NCBI RefSeq assembly: GCF_015482765.1
Contig: NZ_JADMLB010000063.1
Span: forward strand, 1 to 36,742
Origin: Halodesulfovibrio sp.
Lineage (GTDB): Bacteria > Desulfobacterota > Desulfovibrionia > Desulfovibrionales > Desulfovibrionaceae
Direction of reading: 5' to 3'
Length of the DNA stretch: 36,742 nucleotides
This document shows positions 1-10,048 of the stretch, in pieces; position 1 is the first letter of the stretch; every line of letters begins with the position of its first letter. The position numbers and the translations under genes were made by a program. The notes beneath the pieces are model-generated. The model worked only from the letters and a program-made list of their open reading frames with translations, did no database searches and was not told where the DNA came from.

Positions 1-273
1 GGAATTTCAATGTCAGGGCGCTGTCTTTCGAAAGAAAGAGAATATTTTTGGAAAAGTTTTTTCATATGATCTTGTTGTTAATAGTAATCAATAATGAAAA
101 CAAAGTACCCTGAGGTGAAACATGTGTCCAGTTAAATAACAAAAGGAATGAAAGCGTTTCCGTAAGTAAATTGAGACGATGTGTGCGGTAAAGCATTGCG
201 CTTAATGGTGTCGACGGGTATTGTCAGGGAGTTGTCCAGTTTTTTACGATTATCGTTTTGGAAGGATAGTGCC
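1..273 (+). other. Upstream leader of the helicase gene, with two mini-ORFs
   Basis: No full gene lies here. Two five-codon reading frames sit in tandem: one at 122-139 (MCPVK) preceded by GAGGTG at 112-117, and one at 148-165 (MKAFP) preceded by AAAGGA. Helicase genes of the cold-shock type often have long leaders, so translated leader peptides are possible, but such short frames also arise by chance. No clear promoter is recognised. The 5' boundary of this transcript may lie outside the window. Confidence 0.25.
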
Positions 274-1713
274 GTGAGTTTTGCCCATTTTTCTATGCAT
301 CCTATGTTGTTGGATGCAATTTCCGCTCAGGGTTTTACAGAACCTACTCCTATTCAGGAAAAAGCTGTTCCTCCCGCGCTAGCTGGTGAGGATTTGCTTG
401 GACTTGCCCGAACAGGGACAGGTAAAACACTGGCCTATGTGCTGCCGATGCTGCATAAGCTTCTTACCAGCTCCGGTCATGGAGTACGGGCGTTGGTTGT
501 TGCTCCGACTCGTGAACTGGCAATGCAGATTTCATCCGATATCCAGCAGATGATCCGTAAAACCGATTTAAGCTGCGTGACTATTTTTGGAGGAGTCGGA
601 CTGCATTCCCAGCGCCTTCAGCTGAAGGGAGATGTGGATATAGTTGTAGCATGTCCCGGTCGTCTTCTTGATCATGTGCGAAGAAGGTCGATTGATCTCT
701 CTACAGTAAAATTACTGGTGCTGGATGAGGCTGACATGATGCTTGATATGGGATTCATTGAGGACATTCAGCAAATTTTGGATGAAACAGCACAACGGGA
801 ACAAACTCTTCTTTTTTCTGCGACCATGCCTGAAGAGCTGGAGCGTATGGCGGATACAGCCATGAATAGTCCGCAACATATTCAGGTGGATTCAATTGCT
901 CCGGTTGAAAGTGTCTCGCATGAGATTTATCCCGTAGCTCCGCATTTAAAAACACCACTTCTTAAAACCATATTACGATCAATGGACTTTCAGTCTTTGA
1001 TCGTGTTTGTCCGTACCCGCTACGGTGCCAAACGATTATGGCGTCAGCTTGGTAACGCCGGCTTTAATGTCACCTGTTTGCAAGGAAAATTGACACAGCG
1101 TAGACGTCAAGAGGCTATGTGCGGGTTTCGGCGCGGAAAATATGAAATATTGGTGGCAACAGATATTGCGGCCAGAGGGTTGGATATTTCTTGCGTTTCT
1201 CATGTTATTAACTACGATTTCCCGCCGACTGTGGACACATACATTCATCGTATCGGCAGAACTGGCAGGGCAAGTGCCACAGGAAGTGCCTTTACGTTCG
1301 TGTCCCCGGAAGACGCTCCAATGATGAAAACATTGGAACGTGCCTTGGGAGATGATATTACTTGTTGCTACGTAGACGATTTTGATTACAGTGCGCAGCA
1401 ACGGAGCACGGCAGCTAAACCTGCTAAACTGAAGAAACAGCCGAGACCGCAACGTGTCCGTCAAAAAGGTTCGGTCCTTGGTGCGGAACAGGCAACACCT
1501 CGGAATCGCCCTGCACGGCAGACTATGCCGGGCAGTCCTCAGTCGAAAGCGAAGATTATTTCAAAGCCGCCGGAGAAAAAAGCAAAGCTGGAAGTGCTCG
1601 ATTTACGTCCGGCTTCGCGTACAGCACTTAAGCAGCCGCATTCACCGCGTAAGCTTCAGAAGCTGAAAATTGAAGAAAAGAAATTTCAAGATGTTGACGA
1701 CAGTCAGCCATAG
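274..1713 (+). CDS. DEAD-box ATP-dependent RNA helicase, RhlE-like
   Basis: This is an RNA helicase that unwinds short RNA duplexes with ATP in the cytoplasm, typically in ribosome assembly or RNA decay. I chose the GTG at 274 because GGAAGG lies 8 bases upstream; an in-frame GTG at 181 would add 31 residues not typical of the family. From 274 the protein has 479 residues. Visible motifs are the Q motif GFTEPTPIQ (20-28), Walker A ARTGTGKT (45-52), PTRELA, DEAD (151-154), SAT (182-184), ARGLD and HRIGRTGR (325-332). After about residue 370 the protein becomes a basic tail rich in Lys, Arg, Pro and Gln, common in RhlE-type helicases and probably used for RNA binding. It is followed 11 bases later by yajQ. 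The family is certain; the subfamily is an inference. Confidence 0.93.
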   Translation: MSFAHFSMHPMLLDAISAQGFTEPTPIQEKAVPPALAGEDLLGLARTGTGKTLAYVLPMLHKLLTSSGHGVRALVVAPTRELAMQISSDIQQMIRKTDLSCVTIFGGVGLHSQRLQLKGDVDIVVACPGRLLDHVRRRSIDLSTVKLLVLDEADMMLDMGFIEDIQQILDETAQREQTLLFSATMPEELERMADTAMNSPQHIQVDSIAPVESVSHEIYPVAPHLKTPLLKTILRSMDFQSLIVFVRTRYGAKRLWRQLGNAGFNVTCLQGKLTQRRRQEAMCGFRRGKYEILVATDIAARGLDISCVSHVINYDFPPTVDTYIHRIGRTGRASATGSAFTFVSPEDAPMMKTLERALGDDITCCYVDDFDYSAQQRSTAAKPAKLKKQPRPQRVRQKGSVLGAEQATPRNRPARQTMPGSPQSKAKIISKPPEKKAKLEVLDLRPASRTALKQPHSPRKLQKLKIEEKKFQDVDDSQP

Positions 1714-1724
1714 GGAGACTTAAT

Positions 1725-2216
1725 ATGCCATCCTTTGACGTAGTAAACAAAGTTGATTTGCAGGAAGTAGATAACGCTGTAAACAACGTTAAAAAAGAAG
1801 TTGAAACCCGTTATGACTTCCGTGGTACCACCACAGAAATTAGCCTTGATAAAGGTAACAAGCGTCTTAGCATTCTTGCAGCTGATGAACTTAAAATGAA
1901 AGCTGTGGCAGAAATGCTGAAAACTCACTTCCTGCGCCGTAAGGTTGACCCGCAGGTTTTGGAATTTAAAGATCCTGAGCCGACTTCAAAGGGCGCACTG
2001 AAGCGTGAAGTTATTTTTAAAGAAGGTATTGAAAAAGACCTCGCCAAAAAGATGGTGAAGGATATTAAAGCATCAAAGTTGAAAGTTCAGGCACAGATTC
2101 AGGACGATCAGCTGCGTGTTACTGGTAAAAAACTTGATGATCTCCAATCCGTTATTGCGATGCTTCGTGATGGTAATTACGGTATTCCGCTTCAGTTTGT
2201 TAACATGAAGAGCTAA
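1725..2216 (+). CDS. yajQ: YajQ family nucleotide/RNA-binding protein
   Basis: The 163-residue product matches the YajQ (UPF0234) family in length and in its typical opening [20 protein letters not shown]. Members have two ferredoxin-like folds; some bind cyclic di-GMP and act as transcription co-regulators, others have been linked to RNA or nucleotide binding. The C-terminal half shows the family stretch around [19 protein letters not shown]. The start is supported by GGGAG that overlaps the stop of the helicase gene, so the two genes are probably co-transcribed. A strong terminator follows 45 bases after the stop. Which ligand this copy binds cannot be told from sequence. Confidence 0.93.
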   Translation: MPSFDVVNKVDLQEVDNAVNNVKKEVETRYDFRGTTTEISLDKGNKRLSILAADELKMKAVAEMLKTHFLRRKVDPQVLEFKDPEPTSKGALKREVIFKEGIEKDLAKKMVKDIKASKLKVQAQIQDDQLRVTGKKLDDLQSVIAMLRDGNYGIPLQFVNMKS

Positions 2217-2260
2217 TATCTTCAGTTGTACGATTTTTCCGTACAAAGTTACGAAAAGCG

Positions 2261-2297
2261 AAAGGCTGTCTTTTGATAAAAAAGACAGCCTTTTTTT
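2261..2297 (+). terminator. Intrinsic terminator after yajQ
   Basis: A 14-bp stem (AAAGGCTGTCTTTT at 2261-2274 with its complement at 2280-2293), a 5-base loop and a run of T. It ends the helicase-yajQ unit and lies between convergent genes. Confidence 0.9.
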
Positions 2298-2368
2298 ATG
2301 AAAATTTTAGATAGACAATAGTATGGTGTGTCATGCTGTTTGCAATGTTTTCATGGCGTTGAATCGTG

Positions 2369-2743
2369 CTAGTTTTTCGCTTTGAGATCGTTGATAAACA
2401 CTTCTAAATCGTTTGGTTGACCTTGTTGATGATCCTGCGGGTAAAGAAGAGCAGACATATAAAATGGAGAACCAATGCGCAGTGATGCTGCGGCGCTTTG
2501 AGAAAACTTACTGAGCATTTGCTGAAGTGGCGTTGCTTCTTCGGGTGGCATTTTTTTGGTGATTGGTACGGTTAATTGAGCAAGTCCCGCCAGCAGCTTT
2601 GCTTTTTCTTCCAAAACAGATCGGTAACGCTGAATTTGATCAGGGTCTTGAATAAGATTGGATGCGCGATCTTCAAGTTGTTTAATTTGTTCAGCCTGTT
2701 CTGAAAGTACAGATATAAGCTCTTCAATTGGTTGGACTCGCAT
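2369..2743 (-). CDS. Conserved hypothetical protein, coiled-coil N-terminus
   Basis: I do not recognise a named family. The product has 124 residues and no signal peptide or membrane segment. Residues 1-55 are rich in Glu, Gln and Leu in a heptad-like pattern (EELISVLSEQAEQIKQLEDR) and probably form a coiled coil; the second half is mixed and contains a hydrophobic patch around FYMSALLYP. The start is well supported: on the minus strand GGAGGGAG lies at 2749-2756, just before the ATG. It stands alone, convergent with yajQ and divergent from the ABC-F gene. A cytoplasmic, perhaps self-associating protein is all that can be inferred. Confidence 0.75.
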   Translation of the reverse strand: MRVQPIEELISVLSEQAEQIKQLEDRASNLIQDPDQIQRYRSVLEEKAKLLAGLAQLTVPITKKMPPEEATPLQQMLSKFSQSAAASLRIGSPFYMSALLYPQDHQQGQPNDLEVFINDLKAKN

Positions 2744-2913
2744 TATGTCTCCCTCCGTTTAGAGAGAATGGTAGCACTGAAATGAGGTTATTCCAAGGAG
2801 CAACCGTTGTAGTTTGTGTTATGGGAAGGGGCACATTGCTTTCTTGCGAATTATCGTTACCACATATACAACACAGACCTGAAATTTATGCACGTTCGGT
2901 TTGGAGATAATAT

Positions 2914-4860
2914 ATGGCACTTTTAAGTATTCAAAATGTTTCACTTACCCTGAGTGGGCCGGAATTGTTATCCGGTGTAAGCTTGCAGATTGAAGAGGGG
3001 CAGCGAGTTTGCCTTCTTGGTCGCAATGGTGCGGGTAAATCCAGTTTTATGAAGCTCATGTTCGGCGATATTAAGCCGGATAATGGCGTGGTAGCTCGCC
3101 AGCAGGGACTGAAGATAGCTATGCTCTCTCAGGAAGTGCCGGAAGATATAACCGGTAATGTTTACAGTGTAGTCGCATCCGGCCTTGGAGTGTTGGGAGA
3201 AGCTCTTGCAGCGTACCATGATGCATCCGTGTTACTGGATACAGGAGATGACGCTGATACTGCTTTAGCCGCTATGTCCAGTGCACAGCAGGTTCTGGAT
3301 GAAAAAGGGGGCTGGGAACTGCATCAGAAGATCCAAACAGTTATCAACCACCTCAAGCTAAACGCTGATGCAGAGTTTTCTTCTTTATCCGGCGGTGTGA
3401 AACGCCGTACGATGCTTGCTCGTGCTTTGGCTTCTGAGCCTGATTTGTTGCTTCTTGATGAGCCTACAAACCATTTGGATGTTGAATCCATTACATGGCT
3501 TGAGGAGTTTTTGCTCCGCTATGTAAAGTCTCTGGTATTGATTACACACGATAGGATGTTCTTGCGAAAAGTTGCCAACCGCATTGTTGAGCTTGATCGC
3601 GGCCACTTGGCTGACTGGTCATGCGATTATGATACATTTCTTGTTCGTAAAGAAGAAGTGCTTCACGCCGAGGATGAAGAATGGCGTCGCATGGATCAGA
3701 AGCTTAAAGAGGAAGAGATTTGGATCAGAAAAGGCATCAAAGCGCGTCGAACCCGTAACATGGGACGTGTACGAGCTTTGCAGGATTTGCGTAAAGAGCG
3801 TGCTAAGCGTCGTGAACGTTCAGGTAATGTGGGCATGTCCGTACAGGTTGCAGATCGTTCCGGCAAAGTTGTCGTAAAGGCAGATCACGTTACTTATACA
3901 TATCCGGATGCTTTTGAGCCTGTAATTAAAGATTTTTCAACGATTATCTCTCGTGGTGATAAGGTTGCTTTTATTGGGCCTAACGGTGTGGGCAAGACAA
4001 CCCTTCTTCGTTTGCTGTTAGGAGAACTTACGCCGCAGGTGGGAACAATCAGTGAAGGTACTAAGCTGGAAGTTGCCTATTTTGACCAGTTACGAAATAT
4101 ACTGGATGAAGAAAAATCTGTGCGTGATAACGTTGCTGACGGCAACGACACGGTTGAAATTAACGGTGTCCGAAAGCATGTAGTAGGGTATTTAAAAGAT
4201 TTTCTTTTTGATCCTGAACGCATGAACATGACTGTAAACACGCTTTCTGGCGGTGAACGCAACAGACTGCTGTTGGCAAAATTGTTTACGCAGCCTTGTA
4301 ACGTGCTGGTGCTTGACGAACCGACAAACGATCTTGACGTGGAAACACTGGAGTTGCTTGAAGCGCAGCTTGTTGATTTCGGCGGAACTGTTTTGATTGT
4401 CAGCCATGACCGTGCATTTGTTAACAACGTGGTGACTTCAACCCTTGCTTTCGAAGGTGAAGGCGTGATTAACGAGTATGTTGGGGGCTATGACGATTGG
4501 GTTCGTCAGCGTCCTGACATGGAAGCTGAGAAAGCAGCAAACAAAAAAGCCGCACAGGAAAAGGCAGAGCCTAAAAAAGAATCTGCAAAGCCCAAAAAAC
4601 TTTCGTACAACGAACAGCGAGAGCTGGACATGCTTCGTAAAGAGCTGGAAGAGATTCCTGCCAAACTTGAGAGCATGGAAGAAGAGCAGGGGGCGTTAGA
4701 AGCTAAGCTTGCGGACCCGCAGCTTTATGCTACCAGCCCCGAAGAGTTTGAAAAAACAACTGCCCGACTGGAATCACTCGCTGAAGAACAGGAAGAAGTG
4801 ATGATGCGGTGGGAAGAAGTTGAAGTACGGGTGGAAGAACTTTCAGACGGTGAAAAGTAG
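2914..4860 (+). CDS. ABC-F family ATPase, Uup-like
   Basis: This 648-residue protein has two ABC ATPase domains in one chain and no membrane segments, the mark of ABC-F proteins, which act on the ribosome or on nucleic acid. Domain 1 has Walker A GRNGAGKS (36-43), signature LSGGVKRR and Walker B DEPTNHLD. Domain 2 has Walker A GPNGVGKT (355-362), signature LSGGERNR and DEPTNDLD. A basic linker (ARRTRNMGRVRAL) joins them. The C-terminal 120 residues are a Lys/Glu-rich coiled coil, as in Uup. The first signature reads LSGGVKRR rather than LSGGQ, as is common in Uup. The ATG at 2914 follows GGAGA at 2903-2907. Uup has been linked to branched DNA intermediates and ribosome assembly; which role applies here is unknown. 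Confidence 0.93.
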   Translation: MALLSIQNVSLTLSGPELLSGVSLQIEEGQRVCLLGRNGAGKSSFMKLMFGDIKPDNGVVARQQGLKIAMLSQEVPEDITGNVYSVVASGLGVLGEALAAYHDASVLLDTGDDADTALAAMSSAQQVLDEKGGWELHQKIQTVINHLKLNADAEFSSLSGGVKRRTMLARALASEPDLLLLDEPTNHLDVESITWLEEFLLRYVKSLVLITHDRMFLRKVANRIVELDRGHLADWSCDYDTFLVRKEEVLHAEDEEWRRMDQKLKEEEIWIRKGIKARRTRNMGRVRALQDLRKERAKRRERSGNVGMSVQVADRSGKVVVKADHVTYTYPDAFEPVIKDFSTIISRGDKVAFIGPNGVGKTTLLRLLLGELTPQVGTISEGTKLEVAYFDQLRNILDEEKSVRDNVADGNDTVEINGVRKHVVGYLKDFLFDPERMNMTVNTLSGGERNRLLLAKLFTQPCNVLVLDEPTNDLDVETLELLEAQLVDFGGTVLIVSHDRAFVNNVVTSTLAFEGEGVINEYVGGYDDWVRQRPDMEAEKAANKKAAQEKAEPKKESAKPKKLSYNEQRELDMLRKELEEIPAKLESMEEEQGALEAKLADPQLYATSPEEFEKTTARLESLAEEQEEVMMRWEEVEVRVEELSDGEK

Positions 4861-5232
4861 CTTTGCCCTAGCTTGTATCATCAACACGGAATCGATGAAT
4901 TTCCGGAGCTGTGTTGTGTTTATTTTAGGCCGGTTACTTCTTAATTTCGGTGATTGGGAGTAGAGGCGCAAGTGCTGTCTTTTACATGTCTGTTTTCCTG
5001 CTGCCATTGTTGGCAGATAACAACATTGTACGATTAATGCTTGTGGCTTTGTTATGCTTGAGCTATAGCCCTGCTCCTGTTCAAAGAAATTGAGGTTTCT
5101 CGTAAAAGAATATTTATAGAGAAAACAACGAGACTGGACAGAGATAGCAGGATTGTCAAAGTAGAGAGTCATAAAAAAGATTGAAAAAATAAAAGGCATA
5201 ACAATTTGTTTTTTCAATAAAAATTGAAAAGT

Positions 5233-5260
5233 GGTGAAAAAAAATTACTTCGCCCCCTTT
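5233..5260 (+). promoter_or_regulatory. Possible heat-shock (sigma-32-like) promoter
   Basis: GGTGAAA at 5233-5239 is separated by 13 bases from CCCCCTTT at 5253-5260, which resembles the sigma-32 pattern CTTGAAA-N13-17-CCCCAT. Its place before groESL fits. The match is imperfect and would imply a leader of about 210 bases. Confidence 0.35.
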
Positions 5261-5311
5261 TCAATCACAAAAACAGATTTATACTCCCTGACAGTTTTGA
5301 ATAAGTATGCA

Positions 5312-5336
5312 ACTCGAAGGCATTATTGCTTCGAGT
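5312..5336. promoter_or_regulatory. Inverted repeat with CIRCE geometry before groES
   Basis: ACTCGAAG (5312-5319), a 9-base spacer, then CTTCGAGT (5329-5336), a perfect 8-bp inverted repeat. CIRCE, the HrcA operator, has 9-bp arms with the same 9-base spacer but the sequence TTAGCACTC/GAGTGCTAA. The repeat could be an operator or, as RNA, a hairpin with loop TTAT and one bulged G. It lies 145 bases before the groES start. Confidence 0.5.
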
Positions 5337-5481
5337 CTGATTTAAATAGTAATAGGTGGCTTTGTCTTCTGCACATAATGCGGTTGTTATTACTCGTATT
5401 GCAGGGCAAAGCACGAGACTGGCATCATTTCCATGTCAGTTGAGAATTTAGATAGTAACATTATGTTGGAGGTTTATACTT

Positions 5482-5766
5482 ATGAATCTGAAGCCACTGA
5501 GCGATCGAGTTCTGGTAAAACGCCTTGAAGCTGAAGAGAAGACTGCTGGCGGTCTCTACATCCCTGACACTGCCAAAGAAAAACCTTCTCGTGGTGAGAT
5601 CGTTGCTGCAGGTCCTGGTCGTGTTGAAAATGGTAACACCATCGCTATGACTGTTAACGTTGGCGACGTTGTTCTTTTCAACAAATATGCAGGTAACGAA
5701 ATCAATATCGATGGCGAAGAATTCCTTGTAATGCGCGAAGAAGACGTTCTCGCAATTATCGCTTAA
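5482..5766 (+). CDS. groES: Co-chaperonin GroES
   Basis: GroES is the heptameric 10-kDa lid of the GroEL folding chamber in the cytoplasm. The 94-residue product has the family opening [21 protein letters not shown], the mobile loop region with [16 protein letters not shown], and the closing [26 protein letters not shown]. Length and sequence are standard. The start follows a strong GGAGG at 5465-5475. groEL begins 41 bases after the stop, so the two form the usual operon. Codon choice here and in groEL is strongly biased, as expected for highly expressed genes. Confidence 0.98.
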   Translation: MNLKPLSDRVLVKRLEAEEKTAGGLYIPDTAKEKPSRGEIVAAGPGRVENGNTIAMTVNVGDVVLFNKYAGNEINIDGEEFLVMREEDVLAIIA

Positions 5767-5786
5767 TATTTTTTTCCTCTCTTTAG

Positions 5787-7457
<1,671 letters not shown>

Positions 7458-7488
7458 TAAGTACATCCAATCAGGCTACTTTGCTTGT

Positions 7489-7520
7489 AAAGACCGGAGC
7501 TTTTGCTCCGGTCTTTTTTT
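7489..7520 (+). terminator. Intrinsic terminator after groEL
   Basis: A 12-bp stem (AAAGACCGGAGC at 7489-7500 with its complement at 7505-7516), a TTTT loop and a T run. It ends the groESL operon. Confidence 0.93.
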
Positions 7521-7619
7521 ATGTCTGGATACTTTTTTAAAGATACTGCGCTGCCTTCCGAAAAGTAGTTAGAAAACGTCTTCGGGGACGATTGGTACTA
7601 TTAACGTGAAGAGGCGCAC

Positions 7620-8297
7620 ATGCATAATGTAAGAAGAGTGTGGACAATTGCTTTAGTGGTTGTTCTTGTGTTTGCAACCGTGGGTTGCTTAAAGGTAAGG
7701 CGTAAGGCAACATTTGCGCGTACAGCGTCGCCCGTAGTGTACGAAGATTTTGTTGCAGTAGATGATTGGAGCGAATGGGCAGCCGAAATTGCTAATACAG
7801 TTTCCAAATCTATTAAAGACAGACCGGATCTTGAGGGAAAGCCGATTTACATGCGCCCGTTGAATGATCGAGCTTTTGATACCGGTTTTTACAGCCTGCT
7901 GCATACAGAGCTTATTAGCCGCGGTTTGCAGGTAGCTGTTCAACGTGAGAAAGACATGATTACGTTGAGCTATGCTACGCTTCCTCTTTCTTCAGATAGA
8001 CGTGAGTTGATGCAGGCAAGCAGTGACTCTAAGTTGATTGGAACGTCCGGTGAGGATACTCTTGAAGGTGGTTCCGGCAAGGTTGCGAGTGCCAACTTGT
8101 ATGACAAGACTGGTAGTGATGAAGACAAGGCAGTAATTTTATCTGTGGGAATGAGCTACAATAACCGCTATGTAATGCATGCATCATCTATTCTGCGTGT
8201 GGCTCAGGATCAGCAGGGTAATTTTGTCTCTCCGTATGAGCGTGGATATCAAGTGGAAGAATTTCCATCCAGAACTATTAAAGTTTCAGGAGAGTAG
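7620..8297 (+). CDS. Putative lipoprotein paired with a FlgO-family protein
   Basis: The 225-residue product starts with a basic stretch and a hydrophobic segment ending in ATVGC, which makes C23 the likely lipidated cysteine, although Thr at -3 is not the commonest lipobox residue. The rest is soluble and predicted to lie in the periplasm or on the outer membrane. I do not recognise a catalytic motif. The stretch PIYMRPLNDRAFDTGFYSLLHTELISRGLQVAVQ suggests the alpha/beta fold shared with FlgO-like and related lipoproteins. The next gene starts 2 bases after the stop, so the two are translated together. GAGG precedes the ATG. A part in the cell envelope or flagellar base is an inference from the partner gene only. 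Confidence 0.75.
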   Translation: MHNVRRVWTIALVVVLVFATVGCLKVRRKATFARTASPVVYEDFVAVDDWSEWAAEIANTVSKSIKDRPDLEGKPIYMRPLNDRAFDTGFYSLLHTELISRGLQVAVQREKDMITLSYATLPLSSDRRELMQASSDSKLIGTSGEDTLEGGSGKVASANLYDKTGSDEDKAVILSVGMSYNNRYVMHASSILRVAQDQQGNFVSPYERGYQVEEFPSRTIKVSGE

Positions 8298-8299
8298 TC

Positions 8300-9070
8300 A
8301 TGCATAGATTTCTGTTTCTTATGATAGCAGCTGTATGTTTGGTGCCTTCTGCGGGGAATGCACAAGAGGTGAGTGTATTACCTCCTGCTCCGCAACAGAT
8401 CGTATCATTACCGGAATTACGTTTTGAAGCATCATCGCTTTCAGCAGAAAACTTCATGGCTGCAGATGTTATTGCTGAACAGATGAGTGGCAAAGTTAGC
8501 CGTAACAGTCCTGTATTGATTGCCAGTATGGTACAGTTAAATGACCTTCGTCATTCCTCCATGCTTGGCCGACTGGTTATGCAGCAGATTTCTTCACGTA
8601 TAAGTCAATTTGGATACAAGGTGATAGAGTCACGTCTTAAAAAGGAGTATTCAATTATTCCTAAAGAAGGTGAGTTTATTTTAAGCCGTGATGTATCCGA
8701 ACTGATGAAAAAAGAGTACAATGCTCAAGTGGTACTGGTAGGCAGTTATGTGCCGACGCCGTACAGAGTGTATGTTTCCATTAGACTTTTGCGTGTTGCA
8801 GATGGTGCCGTGATGGCAGCTCATGAGTATACTTTGAAAAATCGTCGCGAGTTTGCTGTGCTTCTTCGTGAAGACAAGGGCGAGCAAAGAGATTTATGGG
8901 CAATGTTCAATAAGCGTCCAAATGCATACTCTTCTGATGAAGAAAATGCGAACAAAGGCGTGAGGTTGTCTGCTCCTGACATGATCAGACCAGAAATGGA
9001 TGACGATGTCGATATGACAAACTTTCCTGTTTTGAACTCTCCGGCAAGTGCGACTGATATAGAAAGGTAA
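8300..9070 (+). CDS. FlgO-family outer-membrane/periplasmic protein
   Basis: The 256-residue product has a signal peptide (residues 1-21, cleavage after GNA). Residues about 65-175 resemble the FlgO domain: SPVLIASMVQLNDLRHSS, a conserved FILSRD segment, and AQVVLVGSYVPTPYRVYVS. FlgO of Vibrio is an outer-membrane protein needed for a stable flagellum. The last 60 residues are acidic and probably disordered. Its ribosome binding site (AGGAG) lies in the end of the preceding lipoprotein gene. The FlgP and FlgT partners are not in the window, and no flagellar genes adjoin, so a flagellar role is not shown here. FlgO-like domains also occur in other envelope proteins. Confidence 0.72.
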   Translation: MHRFLFLMIAAVCLVPSAGNAQEVSVLPPAPQQIVSLPELRFEASSLSAENFMAADVIAEQMSGKVSRNSPVLIASMVQLNDLRHSSMLGRLVMQQISSRISQFGYKVIESRLKKEYSIIPKEGEFILSRDVSELMKKEYNAQVVLVGSYVPTPYRVYVSIRLLRVADGAVMAAHEYTLKNRREFAVLLREDKGEQRDLWAMFNKRPNAYSSDEENANKGVRLSAPDMIRPEMDDDVDMTNFPVLNSPASATDIER

Positions 9071-9088
9071 CGGAAAAAAGCTATAAGT

Positions 9089-9123
9089 GAGGGTTTATGC
9101 TTGATGGTACAAGCAAAACCCTC
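9089..9123. terminator. Hairpin between the FlgO-like gene and rpmH
   Basis: GAGGGTTT plus TGCTTG pair with CAAGCA plus AAACCCTC, giving a 14-bp stem with a single bulged A and loop ATGGTA. It lacks a T run, so it may be a weak terminator or an RNA-stabilising structure rather than a full intrinsic terminator. Confidence 0.5.
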
Positions 9124-9215
9124 TATGTATACACAGCTGTTCGGTACTATATTTTGTTAATTATGGTCAGCTGCCAATAAAACGGGAGCTGGCGTTTTGT
9201 ATTTTTATGATAAAC

Positions 9216-9244
9216 TTGACGTGAACGCATTACATCTGTAGAAG
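9216..9244 (+). promoter_or_regulatory. Candidate promoter of the rpmH cluster
   Basis: TTGACG at 9216-9221 and TAGAAG at 9239-9244 are 17 bases apart, a sigma-70-like arrangement about 30 bases before the rpmH start. No DnaA boxes (TTATCCACA) were seen nearby, so this is not an obvious replication origin although rpmH often lies near one. Confidence 0.45.
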
Positions 9245-9275
9245 AGGTCGTTCATTTTTTTAAAGGAGTCATCTC

Positions 9276-9410
9276 ATGAAGAGAACTTACCAGCCAAGCA
9301 AAATTAAGCGCAAAAGAACTCACGGTTTTCGTGCTCGTCTCAAAACCGCAAGTGGTCGTGCGATTCTTCGTCGCCGTCGCGCTAAAGGTCGTGCGAAATT
9401 ATCTGCCTAA
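9276..9410 (+). CDS. rpmH: 50S ribosomal protein L34
   Basis: This 44-residue, strongly basic protein opens with [21 protein letters not shown], the L34 signature, and continues with a [18 protein letters not shown] end. L34 is a structural part of the large ribosomal subunit. The start follows AAAGGAG at 9262-9268. It heads the rpmH-rnpA-yidD-yidC-jag cluster that is conserved across bacteria. Its 3' end overlaps the likely start of rnpA. Confidence 0.97.
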   Translation: MKRTYQPSKIKRKRTHGFRARLKTASGRAILRRRRAKGRAKLSA

Positions 9411-9784
9411 CGTTCCCAAGAACACATCGGCTGACCCGGCGGCCTGAATTCGTTAAATGCTACGATGATGGTCGCCGATATTTTTCTAAAAATTTCGTCC
9501 TGTTTGTTTTAGAAAAAGAAGACACCCTTGCCCCGTGGCGGGTTGGGTTGGCTGTAACGAAGAAGACAGGATCGGCAGTACAACGTAACCGCGTTAAACG
9601 CGTGTTGCGCGAGTTTTTTCGACTGAATCAGCGGGAAATACCGAACGGCATTGATTTTGTTGTAGTGCCAAAACGCCGATTGGATCCTGAACGTGTTGAC
9701 CTACACTTTGTCACACAGGAAATTTTACCGATCATTCACAAATTACGTGAAAGGTCCGTTCAGGATGGGGAAGACGAAGCGTAA
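9398..9784 (+). CDS. rnpA: Ribonuclease P protein component (non-canonical start)
   Basis: RnpA binds the RNase P RNA and helps remove the 5' leader of tRNA precursors. The reading frame contains the family motifs [30 protein letters not shown] and the basic [15 protein letters not shown]. These motifs extend well upstream of the first standard start (TTG at 9548), which would remove about 50 conserved residues. The frame is open back to 9386 and has no ATG, GTG or TTG before 9548. A start at ATT 9398 (or ATC 9401), with AAAGG at 9384-9388, gives about 128 residues, close to the usual 115-130, and overlaps the end of rpmH by 13 bases. The stop overlaps the yidD ATG. The gene is certain; the exact start is inferred. 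Confidence 0.85.
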   Translation: MICLTFPRTHRLTRRPEFVKCYDDGRRYFSKNFVLFVLEKEDTLAPWRVGLAVTKKTGSAVQRNRVKRVLREFFRLNQREIPNGIDFVVVPKRRLDPERVDLHFVTQEILPIIHKLRERSVQDGEDEA

Positions 9785-10032
9785 TGAAGAAAATCTTCCG
9801 CACGCTGCTGGTAGCGCCTATACGATTTTACCAGCTCTGTATTTCGCCTCTTTTTCCGCCTGCCTGCCGCTTTGCTCCTTCGTGTTCAGAGTATGCAGCG
9901 CAGGCCGTGATGCGCCACGGCTTATTGAAGGGATCAGCTCTCGCCGTATGGCGCATTTTGCGTTGTAACCCCTGGTCAGCAGGGGGGTACGATCCCGTCC
10001 CGCCTTCCAAAGACAAAAATCCCTATGCATAG
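9784..10032 (+). CDS. yidD: Membrane protein insertion efficiency factor YidD
   Basis: The 82-residue product matches YidD: an amphipathic N-terminus, then [27 protein letters not shown], and the closing [14 protein letters not shown]. YidD is a small protein on the inner face of the membrane that aids insertion by YidC. Its ATG shares a base with the rnpA stop (TAATG), showing translational coupling. yidC follows 16 bases after the stop. Confidence 0.96.
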   Translation: MKKIFRTLLVAPIRFYQLCISPLFPPACRFAPSCSEYAAQAVMRHGLLKGSALAVWRILRCNPWSAGGYDPVPPSKDKNPYA

Positions 10033-10048
10033 GAGCTATTGAGGGCCC

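Larger units (their letters stand above)
4861..5481 (+). promoter_or_regulatory. Long groESL upstream region
   Basis: This 621-base stretch has no convincing gene. A reading frame covers part of it on the minus strand, but it lacks a ribosome binding site and looks unlike a protein. It contains a small palindrome CTGCCA-TTGT-TGGCAG at 5001-5016, an inverted pair ATTGAAAAAA/TTTTTTCAAT at 5180-5189 and 5209-5218, a possible sigma-32-like promoter at 5233-5260, and a CIRCE-shaped inverted repeat at 5312-5336. The consensus CIRCE sequence itself is absent. Confidence 0.5.

Noticed and set aside
4843-5217. A 124-codon minus-strand frame between the ABC-F gene and groES
   Set aside because: No ribosome binding site, overlaps the end of the ABC-F gene, and the translation has no family-like features; the region is better read as leader DNA.
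5409-5420. Possible CIRCE half-site before groES
   Set aside because: AGCACGAGACT resembles GCACTC only loosely and has no matching second arm.
9071-9275. Possible replication origin near rpmH
   Set aside because: No DnaA boxes, no AT-rich unwinding repeats and no dnaA or dnaN gene in the window.
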